Source: Mariniphaga sp964540165 (GTDB lineage: Bacteria; Bacteroidota; Bacteroidia; Bacteroidales; Prolixibacteraceae). From it: DNA of 64,000 nt. The notes below the pieces were generated by a model, which saw only the letters and a list, made by a program, of their open reading frames with translations, ran no database searches and had not been told where the DNA came from. Below, piece after piece: positions 23,705-32,215 of the stretch. The stretch spans positions 1 through 64,000 of the forward strand of contig CAZILU010000002.1 of the NCBI GenBank assembly GCA_964540165.1, in the 5' to 3' direction. How positions within the stretch are numbered: position 1 is the first letter of the stretch; every line of letters begins with the position of its first letter. A program made the translations under genes and the position numbers.

Positions 23705-24463
23705 ATGGAATGTCCGTTTGAATTGAAAGGAAAGGTGGCGCTGGTCACCGGGGGTGCTACCGGTTTGGGACTGGGTATTGCCCGGCAGTTTATTGCTTTG
23801 GGGGCTTCGGTGGCTATTACCGGACGTAATCCGGATAAGCTGGAGAAGGCAAAGAGTGAGCTTGGCGACCGCTGTTATGTGGTGCGGAACGATGTAACCG
23901 ACAAGCCCGGACATCCGGCGCTGATACAGGAGGTGGAGCAGGCCCTGGGCCCTCTCGACATTCTGGTGAATAATGCCGGTGTGCATAAAAAGGCCCCTTC
24001 GCTTGAAATTACCGACGACGATTTTCACACCGTGATGGATACCAATCTGAACAGTGTCTTCTCCCTGACGCGGGAGGCACTGCGGGTGATGGTGCCGCGG
24101 GGTGCCGGGTCGGTCATCATGATCAGCTCGATGGCGGCGCTGTACGGACTTCCCTATGTGGCGGCTTACAGCGGCTCAAAAACGGCACTGTTGGGTCTTA
24201 CGCGCTCCCTGTCGGTTGAGTACTCCTGGTCGGGTGTGCGCATCAACGCCATCGCTCCCGGGTTTATCGAGTCGAAGATGTTGCGGAAGGCGATGGAGCA
24301 GGATCCCAAACGGAAGGAGCGGGTGCTGGAGCGCACGCCCATGCGGCGGTTTGGTACCCCCGATGAGATCGGCTACGCGGCTGCCTTTCTGGCCTCCGAT
24401 GCTTCGAAGTTTATTACCGGCGCATGCCTGCCGGTCGATGGTGGGAATGCGATAGGGTTTTGA
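23705..24463 (+). CDS. SDR-family oxidoreductase (KduD / gluconate-5-dehydrogenase-like)
   Basis: 252 residues, classic short-chain dehydrogenase. NAD(P)-binding TGGATGLG (15-22), NNAG (89-92), catalytic Ser about 142, Tyr155-x-x-x-Lys159 (YSGSK), and the C-terminal FGTPDEIG and ITGACLPVDGG signatures. Best fits are 2-deoxy-gluconate/DKI reductases such as KduD and gluconate 5-dehydrogenases. In this block it would reduce the keto-uronate released by the GH105 enzyme to 2-keto-3-deoxygluconate, or interconvert fructuronate and mannonate. Followed after 15 bp by a transporter gene. Confidence 0.88.
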   Translation: MECPFELKGKVALVTGGATGLGLGIARQFIALGASVAITGRNPDKLEKAKSELGDRCYVVRNDVTDKPGHPALIQEVEQALGPLDILVNNAGVHKKAPSLEITDDDFHTVMDTNLNSVFSLTREALRVMVPRGAGSVIMISSMAALYGLPYVAAYSGSKTALLGLTRSLSVEYSWSGVRINAIAPGFIESKMLRKAMEQDPKRKERVLERTPMRRFGTPDEIGYAAAFLASDASKFITGACLPVDGGNAIGF

Positions 24464-24478
24464 TAAATACATAGGATA

Positions 24479-25726
24479 ATGACTAAACTAAAACAAATTT
24501 TGCTGAGCCTGTTGCCGGGAATTTTTCTGATCGGCTATAACATCGGCACCGGAAGCGTAACCGCCATGTCGAAGGCTGGCGCCAACTTTGGCTTTGATCT
24601 GCTGTGGGCTGTGCTCATCAGTTGCATCATCACCTACTACCTGATCTCGCACTTCAGCCGGTACACCATGGTGTCGGGCAAGACATTCATCCAGGGGATG
24701 CGCGACCATATCCACCCGGGATTGGCACTTTTTCTGCTACTCCCCCTGTCACTCATCATCATCAGTGCGCTCATCGGCATACTGGGCATCATCTCTGAAG
24801 TATTGCAGGTGTGGTGGGATACCGTTTTTCAGCTCCATACCCCGGTGGTGCTGTGGGCCATCATCATCGGTACCGGAACGTATGCGCTGCTGTGGATTGG
24901 CAACTACGCCTTTTTTGAGAAGGTGTTGGCGGTGTTGGTGGCTGTGATGGGGGCAGCTTTCATTGCTACGGCGGTAATTAACTTTCCCCGGTTGCATGAG
25001 CTGGCGGCCGGTCTGGTACCCTCCCTGCCGTCGACGGCCGAGGGGAGCGATAACAGTCCGCTGGTCATCGTGGCAGGAATGGTCGGGACCACCGTTTCGG
25101 TTTTTGTCTTCATCATTCGCACGCAAATTGTTCAGGAGATCGGCTGGAAGATGAGCGATAACCGGATCCAGAAAAGGGACGCCCTGGTGAGCGCATCGAT
25201 GATGTTCCTCATCGGGGCCTCCATATTGATCACGGCGGCTACCACCCTGCACTTGCAGGGACTGAAACTCAACAATGTGGTGGAGATGATCCCGTTGCTG
25301 GAGCCGATCGCCGGAAGAGCTACGCTGAGCGTGTTCGCCGTGGGAATCCTGGCCGCCGGCCTATCCTCCCACCTGCCCAACATGCTGGTGATCCCCTGGC
25401 TGATCATCGACTACCGGCGCGAAGCGCGGGAGACACGCACCCTGCGCTACCGGATGGTGCTGCTGGCGCTGTCTGTCTTCAGCGTGCTGGGTGTGGGGTT
25501 GGGTATCAAGCCGGTGTTTATCATGATGCTCTCACAGGCCAGCCTCTCCATCGTGCTGCCGGTAACCATCGCCTCCATCTTCTACCTCACCTCCCGAAAA
25601 ACGCTGATGGGGCCTGCGGCGAACCGGCTTACCGATCTGGTTTTGCTTACGCTTATCATGATCTTCTCTCTCTATATGAGCTGGGTGGGCATCCGGGGAT
25701 TGATGGCCGACCTGCTGCCGGTTTAG
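24479..25726 (+). CDS. Nramp-family-related membrane transporter lacking metal-binding motifs
   Basis: 415 residues with about 10-11 membrane segments in the Nramp/LeuT-like arrangement. In true Nramp proteins helix 1 has DPGN and helix 6 has MPH. Here the equivalent places read GYNIGTGSVTAM and VGTTVSVFVF, so Asp, Asn, Met and His ligands are absent. It therefore probably does not carry Mn/Fe. Located between a uronate reductase and a UxuA-like dehydratase, it could import a sugar acid or other organic solute. That is inference from context. Confidence 0.75.
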   Translation: MTKLKQILLSLLPGIFLIGYNIGTGSVTAMSKAGANFGFDLLWAVLISCIITYYLISHFSRYTMVSGKTFIQGMRDHIHPGLALFLLLPLSLIIISALIGILGIISEVLQVWWDTVFQLHTPVVLWAIIIGTGTYALLWIGNYAFFEKVLAVLVAVMGAAFIATAVINFPRLHELAAGLVPSLPSTAEGSDNSPLVIVAGMVGTTVSVFVFIIRTQIVQEIGWKMSDNRIQKRDALVSASMMFLIGASILITAATTLHLQGLKLNNVVEMIPLLEPIAGRATLSVFAVGILAAGLSSHLPNMLVIPWLIIDYRREARETRTLRYRMVLLALSVFSVLGVGLGIKPVFIMMLSQASLSIVLPVTIASIFYLTSRKTLMGPAANRLTDLVLLTLIMIFSLYMSWVGIRGLMADLLPV

Positions 25727-25817
25727 TTACTATGGGTGTATGTAGGTAAAAACCTTCGAATGTGTGTGAAATAAGCCAAACGCTTTGATTCGGTTACAAC
25801 GGTTTTATAATGATAAA

Positions 25818-25848
25818 AACCTCCGGAGGAGGTTCCATATTTATAGGG
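25818..25848 (+). repeat. AACCTCCGGAGG hairpin repeat, single copy before UxuA-like gene
   Basis: AACCTCC pairs with GGAGGTT around a GGA loop and is followed by CCATATTTATAGGG. Three closely similar units stand at 58840-58959. The conserved end (TATAGG) is 25 bp before the ATG at 25873, close to the 23 bp seen before ispE. Confidence 0.75.
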
Positions 25849-25872
25849 AATTGAAATTGAAAATTTAATTAG

Positions 25873-26931
25873 ATGAAGTTAGGATTTGGATTTTACCGGC
25901 ATATGCTGGATGAACAGCATTACCGGTTTGCCCGCCAGTGCGGGGCTACCCATGCCGTGGTTCACCTGGTCGACTATTTTGGTCATCGTAAGGGGGAGGC
26001 TAAGCACGCCGATCAGCCTATTGGAGGTACCGAAGGGTGGGGACATGCCGGTGAGGGGGGTGTGTGGTCGCTGGAGCAACTGCTTTCGATCAAGCGGGAG
26101 CTGGCGGCGCACGGATTGGTGTGGGAGGCGATTGAGAACTTCGATCCTTCCATGTGGTACGACGTTCTGTTAGCGGGTCCTCGCCGCGATGAGCAGTTAG
26201 AGCTGCTGAAGGAGCAGATCCGCATCGTCGGGGCCGCCGGTATTCCGGTGTTTGGCTATAACTTCTCCCTGGCGGGGGTGGCCAGTCGTATCACCGGTCC
26301 GTTTGCCCGAGGTGGCGCCATTAGCGTGGGTATGGACGGGACCGATGAAACGCCGGTTCCTAAGGGTATGGTCTGGAATATGGTCTATGATCCGCTGGCC
26401 CCTGAAGGGGTGATGCCGGAGATCAGCCACGATGAGCTCTGGTCGCGACTGCACTATTTCCTCGATGCCCTGGTGCCCGTGGCCGAAGCAGCGGGGGTGC
26501 GACTGGCAGCTCACCCCGACGATCCGCCGATGCCCCGGGTGCGAAATACGCCGCGACTGGTTTACCAGCCGCACCTCTACCAGAAGCTGATCGATATGAA
26601 GCCCGGCCAGGCCAACGCCCTGGAGTTCTGCTTGGGAACCCTCGCGGAGATGACCGATGGGGATATCTATGAGGCGACCGACCGCTATACGCAGCAGGAT
26701 AAAGTGGCTTACATCCACTGCCGCAACGTGGTGGGGAAGGTGCCTCACTATCATGAAGTGTTTATTGATGAGGGCGATATCGATATGGTGCGGATCGTGC
26801 AGATCCTGAAAAAGAACAACTACCAGGGGGTGCTGATTCCCGACCACACCCCGCAGATGAGCTGCGATGCTCCGTGGCATGCCGGCATGGCCTATGCCAT
26901 GGGGTACCTTAAAGCGATTATGCAGATCTGA
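25873..26931 (+). CDS. mannonate dehydratase family protein (UxuA-like)
   Basis: 352 residues, TIM barrel. UxuA features visible: W-E-A-I-E-N-F near residue 80, L-A-A-H-P-D-D-P-P-M-P (about 212-222), N-A-L-E-F-C-L-G-T-L-A-E-M, Y-I-H-C-R-N-V, the H-E-V-F-I-D-E-G-D-I-D-M segment and I-P-D-H-T. UxuA dehydrates D-mannonate to 2-keto-3-deoxygluconate using a divalent metal and His/Cys ligands. It supports the view that block A ends in KDG. The standard enzyme is about 390 residues, so this is a shorter, diverged member and the substrate could be another aldonate. Confidence 0.82.
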   Translation: MKLGFGFYRHMLDEQHYRFARQCGATHAVVHLVDYFGHRKGEAKHADQPIGGTEGWGHAGEGGVWSLEQLLSIKRELAAHGLVWEAIENFDPSMWYDVLLAGPRRDEQLELLKEQIRIVGAAGIPVFGYNFSLAGVASRITGPFARGGAISVGMDGTDETPVPKGMVWNMVYDPLAPEGVMPEISHDELWSRLHYFLDALVPVAEAAGVRLAAHPDDPPMPRVRNTPRLVYQPHLYQKLIDMKPGQANALEFCLGTLAEMTDGDIYEATDRYTQQDKVAYIHCRNVVGKVPHYHEVFIDEGDIDMVRIVQILKKNNYQGVLIPDHTPQMSCDAPWHAGMAYAMGYLKAIMQI

Positions 26932-26939
26932 AGGAGATC

Positions 26940-28181
26940 TTACCTTTTAACCATCACCAGCTTGGCGGTTTCCAGGGCTCCGTTTACACTCAGCCGGCAG
27001 AGGTAGTTCCCGGCCGGCAGGCTGGTGGCATCGAACGGTGCCTGGTGTAGGCCTTCCTGTTGCCAGTGGCTGTCGGCGATATTTTTTATCAACCGTCCGT
27101 CGGAGGCGTAAATCAGCAGGGTGACTTCTCCCGCCCGGAGCAGCTCGTAGCTGATGGTTGTCGTGGTGTGAAACGGATTGGGAGCGTTGCGGAGCCGCAG
27201 TATCCCTTTGCTGCGATCCGTCCGGTCATCGAGCGATAAGGTACCGCCCGGCCGGTAGGTGAGTGTTTTGGTGACACCCTGCCATTTCGCATTGCCCGGA
27301 GCCGTCCGGTCGATGCAGTCGAGCTCCAGCCGAAGGTCGTTGGCACCAAACCAGGCATGAAGATAGGCTGTAGGCTGACTGGCGGTGGTTCCTGCCGAGG
27401 TGGGCTGGTTCACCAGGTGCAGATCCTGATCTTTCCGAAGATCCCAGCGGTGGGAGTGACCGAACAGGTAGGCTTTCACCTGCCTGTGGGCATGGCAGAT
27501 CTCCAGGAACGGCTCATAATCGCGAAGCCCCCGGATCGTTCCATCCTGGATATTCGGCCAGGGGTAGTGGTGACCCAGGAGGATGACCGGCTTATCGGTG
27601 ACGTCATTCAGCTTCTCATTCAGCCATTCCCGCTGTATGGTTCCCAAAACCCCGGTGGTTTTATTGACACTCTCCAGGGTGTCTAACAGAAAGAGATAGC
27701 AATTGGGGGTCTCTACAATACCAACTTGTTGGCCGTTGACTCCGGATTTTTCCAGTCTCAGCTCGGGGAAAGCAGCATAAAAGGTGTCGCGGCGATCGTG
27801 ATTTCCCAGGGTGATGTAAACCGGAATGGCTGCCTCGGAGAGCGGAGCCAGGATCGTTTTCAGATTGGCATACTCCAGCGGGTTCCCATCGCGGTTGGCA
27901 GCATCACCGTTGATGATGACACCGGCGGGCAGGCGATCGCTGTTGGTCATGATCCGCTGTACGATCAGCAGCAGGTTGTCGGCTACGTTCTCTCCCTCCC
28001 GGGTGTAACTGAGGCTCTGATCGATGTGGGTGTCGGCAATCAGCACGAAATAGTCAGGATCAACGGGCGTACCCATATCGTCTGAACGCGCACTTCCAAA
28101 TCCAAAAAGGCACCCCGAAGTCGCTAATAAAGAGGTTGTCAGAAACTTGCGCCGGCTGACCGGTGGAATATGAAGAGGCAT
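26940..28181 (-). CDS. Tat-exported calcineurin-like phosphoesterase with type IX C-terminal tail
   Basis: 413 residues. The N-terminus SRRKFLTTSLLATSGCLFG is a twin-arginine signal with a possible lipid Cys. Metallophosphatase motifs follow: LIADTHID, NGDAANRDGN, LGNHDRRD, LGHHYPW and FGHSHRWD, giving a two-metal centre. The last ~75 residues (NAPNPF, TTISYELL, V-T-L-L-I-Y-A-S-D-G-R-L-I, L-P-A-G-N-Y-L-C-R-L, K-L-V-M-V-K) match the type A sorting domain of the type IX secretion system. It faces block A tail to tail, 8 bp after the UxuA-like stop. Substrate unknown. Confidence 0.85.
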   Translation of the reverse strand: MPLHIPPVSRRKFLTTSLLATSGCLFGFGSARSDDMGTPVDPDYFVLIADTHIDQSLSYTREGENVADNLLLIVQRIMTNSDRLPAGVIINGDAANRDGNPLEYANLKTILAPLSEAAIPVYITLGNHDRRDTFYAAFPELRLEKSGVNGQQVGIVETPNCYLFLLDTLESVNKTTGVLGTIQREWLNEKLNDVTDKPVILLGHHYPWPNIQDGTIRGLRDYEPFLEICHAHRQVKAYLFGHSHRWDLRKDQDLHLVNQPTSAGTTASQPTAYLHAWFGANDLRLELDCIDRTAPGNAKWQGVTKTLTYRPGGTLSLDDRTDRSKGILRLRNAPNPFHTTTTISYELLRAGEVTLLIYASDGRLIKNIADSHWQQEGLHQAPFDATSLPAGNYLCRLSVNGALETAKLVMVKR

Positions 28182-28425
28182 TTCGTCTGTTTAACGTGAA
28201 TACATGGCTGGTAAAAGCGCAATTTAGGAAATTTTCAGGTAATATGGAAGTGGATCCGGTTTTGGGCACTTTTTTACCGGGATACTTGTGCCGGAAGGGA
28301 TTTTTTCTACTTTTGAAGCAGCTTCTGTGATCATAGAAAAATTTGTGAGTTCCACCGGGCTGATATAGAATTTATAAACCTAATGTATTTTATTAAGAAT
28401 AATTAATCCGAACAAAATAGTCATC

Positions 28426-31029
28426 ATGAAAAAGTTAGCCTTTGCAACGATACTGCTGCTCTTCTCTTTTCAGTTTATGCATGCCGGGAATGGTTATCCC
28501 CGGCTGCTGGTGACAAACGATGATAAGGAGGCTGTTCTTCAGAAAATTGAGAAGCACCCCTGGGCTGAAACGATCTACCGGGAGATGTTCGAACGGGTTG
28601 ATCCTTATGTTCGCCGGCATGCCGATGATCCGGAGTGGATTCTAAGCCGTTACCTGATGAACCGCGTCGAGGGGAAAAGATACACGCATGCTTACGACAA
28701 TGGCGATGGCCACTATCTGGTCAGTTACTCCGGCGATGCCCCGGTACCGACGGTCCGGGTGTCGTCGCATAAAAGGAGCCCTCTCACCGCCAGTGGCGCC
28801 GGTTATCGCTGTCCATCGCTCGAAGAGGTGATTCCCTACGATACGGCACGCTATATCTGGGCGTTGAATCCCGAAACCAATGAGAAGGACTACATCGATC
28901 CGCAAAGTTTTATCTCTGACATTAACGGACGCATCAACCAGCTGGCCCTTCAGGCAGCCGTCATCTACTGGCTGCATGGCGATGAGAAGTACGCCCGGTT
29001 TGCGGCCGATATCCTCGATCAGTGGGCCCATGGCGCCTCATACCAGGAGCCGATCGTGGGGGCTTGCCGTACCGGCTTTCTGGACATCCAGACGCTGGGC
29101 GACAACAGCTACCAAAGCCTGATCCTGGCCTACGATTTTGTTCGGCCTTTTCTGGAGAAGGAGGGGTACGTACTGAGTTACTATCAGAATGTCTTTGAGA
29201 AATTTGCCTCTACACTCACCTTTCGTGGTTTCTGGAACAACAACTGGTATGCGGCGGTCACTTCCACGCTGGTCTATGCGGCTCTGAGCCTCGATGATCA
29301 GGAGAAACGCGATTACTACCTGCAGTTTGTGATTAACCGGGATACTATCAACGGGTCGTGCGGCCATCTGAGCCTGGCCACTACGGTTGATCACCATCTC
29401 ACGCACGACGGACACTGGCGGGAGCCGGGAGGGTATCATAACTTCCCCGTGTCGAACCTGGTAAAAGCCACGTTGGCGCTGGAGAAGAACGGATACAACA
29501 TATACAATCGTTTTCCGGAGCTTTTCCAGGCTACCTATGCACTCATCAAGTACTCGTTTCCCAATCTGACGGTTTCGGCATTCGGCGATACCGGAAGGGC
29601 ATCGCAGGATGCGGAGTCGCTGGAGATGGGGCTGGTGATTGCTGCGGCGAACGACCGTCCGGAGCTTCCGGAGATGATGTCGGCGATGCATGTGTTGATG
29701 GAGAACGGCCGGTACAACCGCAGCCGCTCGGGACTCTTCGGAATGCTGACCTTCCTGCCCGATTTTCCGGCCACAGAGCGGGTTACCTATCAATGGCCCC
29801 GGACCGGCTACTTAGATTTCGCCAGGCTCTACCTGCAGCGAAACGGGATGGACCGGCAAACCGGACTGATGGTTGCTGTGCAGGGTGCTTCTTACAATCA
29901 TAACCACTGCAACGGAATGGCGATGGAGCTGTACGGCTGCGGAGAGGTCGTGGGGATCGATGCCGGTACCGGACCCAACTATGAGCATCCGCTGCATCAG
30001 AACTATTACAGCCAGTGGGCCGCCCACAACACCGTCGTGGCTGCCGGCGCCTCCGGCTCGGTTCCCTTCAGCGGAGGCGCCGGAAGGAAGAACATCGGCG
30101 CTGTTGAGCTGGCCGCTATGGAGCCTATGCCCGACCGGGAGGCGCTGTCGCCCTGGTACTCTTTTTCCGATACCCGGTACTTAGATCCCTCCACCAACAC
30201 CAACCAGCTGCGAACACTGGCCATCATCCGAACTTCCGATACCACAGGCTACTACATCGATATCTACCGCTCCGACAACCCCGTGTCAAACGACTATGTG
30301 TACCATAACATAGGCGATGACTTTGCATTTTACGATGCCGGGGGCGAAATGATCCCGATGAAGCCGGCCGCTTATCCGCTTACCGGAGAGGATCACCCCG
30401 GATTCCGTTTCTTCTCCGATGTGGAGAAGCTGGATAACCACAACGAAAGCCTTCAGGGATTGTTTACGATAAAAGGTTCTGACAGTGAAAAGTATGTGCA
30501 GACATTGATCCCGGGATCTTCAGAAAGAACCTATTATAAGGCGAACTCACTGCCTGCAAAAACGGCCGGTCGCCGCTACAGCCGCAGGCCCTTGCCACTC
30601 TTTACCATTCGGGCCGAACAAGAGGCCTGGAGTCAGCCATTCATCGTTCTTTATGAACCGTATGCCGCCGAACAGGGAAGCAGTGTGGTATCGGTCGAAA
30701 AAGTGGAGGGTCTGTGCAACGATAAAAATACCGCGCTGCGTGTGGTTAATCGCGATGGTTCACAGCAGATCATCCTTCAGGGAAACAGCTGTGAAACGAC
30801 CATCCAAAATGAAAAAATCCGTTTTTCCGGGCACTTCGGCGTTATTGACCTGGATCGGGAGGGGAAACCGGAACGTCTCTACCTTGGGGAGGGGAAGGTG
30901 ATTGCCTACGAGGGGCTGTCTGTTACGGCAACCGATGACATGAGCTCTGCCAGTGTGGATATCCTGGGCGATCATACGTATAGCGTTTCCGGCAACCACC
31001 GGGTAATCATTGATTTTGCAACGAAATAG
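28426..31029 (+). CDS. secreted heparinase II/III-like protein
   Basis: 867 residues with a signal peptide (about 1-20, ending MHAG). N-terminal helical toroid: YPRLLVTNDD, W-N-N-N-W-Y-A-A-V-T-S, S-C-G-H-L-S-L-A-T-T-V-D-H-H-L-T-H-D-G-H-W. The heparinase beta-sandwich follows, with SYNHNHCNGMAMELYG, Y-S-Q-W-A-A-H-N-T-V-V-A-A-G and a C-terminal lobe. These positions correspond to the catalytic His/Tyr of PL12/PL15/PL21-type lyases. It is quite different from the product at 5724, so it probably acts on another linkage. It stands alone between the two AraC blocks; no TAnnTTTG promoter was recognised. Confidence 0.8.
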   Translation: MKKLAFATILLLFSFQFMHAGNGYPRLLVTNDDKEAVLQKIEKHPWAETIYREMFERVDPYVRRHADDPEWILSRYLMNRVEGKRYTHAYDNGDGHYLVSYSGDAPVPTVRVSSHKRSPLTASGAGYRCPSLEEVIPYDTARYIWALNPETNEKDYIDPQSFISDINGRINQLALQAAVIYWLHGDEKYARFAADILDQWAHGASYQEPIVGACRTGFLDIQTLGDNSYQSLILAYDFVRPFLEKEGYVLSYYQNVFEKFASTLTFRGFWNNNWYAAVTSTLVYAALSLDDQEKRDYYLQFVINRDTINGSCGHLSLATTVDHHLTHDGHWREPGGYHNFPVSNLVKATLALEKNGYNIYNRFPELFQATYALIKYSFPNLTVSAFGDTGRASQDAESLEMGLVIAAANDRPELPEMMSAMHVLMENGRYNRSRSGLFGMLTFLPDFPATERVTYQWPRTGYLDFARLYLQRNGMDRQTGLMVAVQGASYNHNHCNGMAMELYGCGEVVGIDAGTGPNYEHPLHQNYYSQWAAHNTVVAAGASGSVPFSGGAGRKNIGAVELAAMEPMPDREALSPWYSFSDTRYLDPSTNTNQLRTLAIIRTSDTTGYYIDIYRSDNPVSNDYVYHNIGDDFAFYDAGGEMIPMKPAAYPLTGEDHPGFRFFSDVEKLDNHNESLQGLFTIKGSDSEKYVQTLIPGSSERTYYKANSLPAKTAGRRYSRRPLPLFTIRAEQEAWSQPFIVLYEPYAAEQGSSVVSVEKVEGLCNDKNTALRVVNRDGSQQIILQGNSCETTIQNEKIRFSGHFGVIDLDREGKPERLYLGEGKVIAYEGLSVTATDDMSSASVDILGDHTYSVSGNHRVIIDFATK

Positions 31030-31063
31030 CTTCTGCCGGGTTACCGGTTCCGGAGTGTTCAGA

Positions 31064-31095
31064 GGGCCGGCCTTCGGTGGCAATACGGCCGGTCC
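31064..31095. terminator. hairpin between convergent genes
   Basis: GGGCCGGCC (31064-31072) pairs with GGCCGGTCC (31087-31095) around a 14-base loop, with one G-T pair. It sits between the heparinase-like gene and the convergent AraC gene. No strong T-run follows. Confidence 0.4.
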
Positions 31096-31131
31096 GTTTC
31101 AGAATAGACGAATCATTATGCTATAACAGAC

Positions 31132-32043
31132 TTATGAAAAATGCTTTACCGAAAGATGGTTCGTTCGTTTGGTGCCCGGTGTGTGGAAGTGACGGAAATA
31201 GTCCGTGGGTGTTAATCCGGTGTATTTTTTAAAGGCCCGGTTGAAATTTGATATGTTGTTAAATCCACATTCAAAACAGATTTGCGATACATTCAGCTGT
31301 CCCTCTAAGATCAATTTGCAGGCATAACTGATCCGCATATCGTTCAGGTAAGCGGATAATGTTTTGCCGGTTTTTTCCCTGAAATAGCGACAAAAAGCCG
31401 AGGGGTGGAGGTGAGCAATCTCCGATACCGTCTCCAGGTCAATCCGCCGTTGGTAGTTGGTGGTCAAATAGTGCAGAACCTTTGTCAACCGAACATCGGC
31501 TAAGTGCTCCTGGTTTTTCTGATAGAGCTCACCGGCTAACAGCCGGTACTGATCTGTCTGTGCCAGTTCGTGCAGAAGCTGCAGCAGCCTGACAATCCGT
31601 TCAAAACCGGAGCTTTTTGCCATTCGTATGATTTGGTTATGCACCTTCCGGGCAAAGGGCTTAAAAAAACGAATGCCCTGGGATGATCGTAGAAATAACT
31701 CTTGAAGTATATGAAATTCAGGATATTGGAAAAGAGAGTCGTTGAAAAGATCGCCCGGAAACTGAATGACGATATAGTGCATTTTTCCGAAAGCACTATT
31801 GGTATGGTATTTTGGATCACTGCGCCAGAAGTGGGGCAGATTGCTCCCCATCATCGTCAGGTCGCCGGGACCAAATGCCTCAATATGATCGGCAACAAAG
31901 CTGTTACCACTCCCTTCCATAATGTAGAGAATCTCAATCTCCCGGTGGAAATGCCAGGGGTAGGTGAAAAAGGGCATCTTGCGCCATTTTACCTTTACCG
32001 CGGTATGCAATGGAAAATCGATCTGCTCCTGCATCACTTTCAT
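31132..32043 (-). CDS. AraC-family transcriptional regulator (cupin sensor)
   Basis: 303 residues. N-terminal cupin with TYPWHFHREIEILYIMEGSG and FGPGDLTMMGSNLPHFWRSD; C-terminal AraC DNA-binding domain with HLHPSAFCRYFREKTGKT and ICFECGFNNISNFNRAFKKYTG. It is a paralogue of the regulator at 16063: same cupin layout and same spacing. It is divergent from block B (32216 onward), and a 21-bp-period direct repeat lies between them. Confidence 0.9.
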   Translation of the reverse strand: MKVMQEQIDFPLHTAVKVKWRKMPFFTYPWHFHREIEILYIMEGSGNSFVADHIEAFGPGDLTMMGSNLPHFWRSDPKYHTNSAFGKMHYIVIQFPGDLFNDSLFQYPEFHILQELFLRSSQGIRFFKPFARKVHNQIIRMAKSSGFERIVRLLQLLHELAQTDQYRLLAGELYQKNQEHLADVRLTKVLHYLTTNYQRRIDLETVSEIAHLHPSAFCRYFREKTGKTLSAYLNDMRISYACKLILEGQLNVSQICFECGFNNISNFNRAFKKYTGLTPTDYFRHFHTPGTKRTNHLSVKHFS

Positions 32044-32124
32044 TGGAATCTCCTCTCAATTTTTTCTAACGTAGTTATCCCTTTTTTTTGTAAAGATTAT
32101 AAAATAATTTATTTTCCTGTGTAA

Positions 32125-32154
32125 TATTGCAAAGTTTCTACCATGTATTGCAAA
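32125..32154 (+). promoter_or_regulatory. AraC operator: direct repeat with 21-bp period
   Basis: TATTGCAAA occurs at 32125-32133 and 32146-32154, exactly 21 bp apart. The second copy ends 6 bp before the -33-like ATTG of the block B promoter, the position of a class II activator site. The layout matches the operator at 16952-16984. Confidence 0.75.
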
Positions 32155-32160
32155 AATAGT

Positions 32161-32193
32161 ATTGAGTTGAATTGGCCGGATTTTATAATTTTG
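32161..32193 (+). promoter_or_regulatory. promoter of block B
   Basis: ATTG at 32161-32164 and TAATTTTG at 32186-32193 (exact TAnnTTTG) with 21 bp between, 22 bp before the ATG at 32216. Confidence 0.6.
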
Positions 32194-32215
32194 AAATTCT
32201 AAAAACAATAAATTA

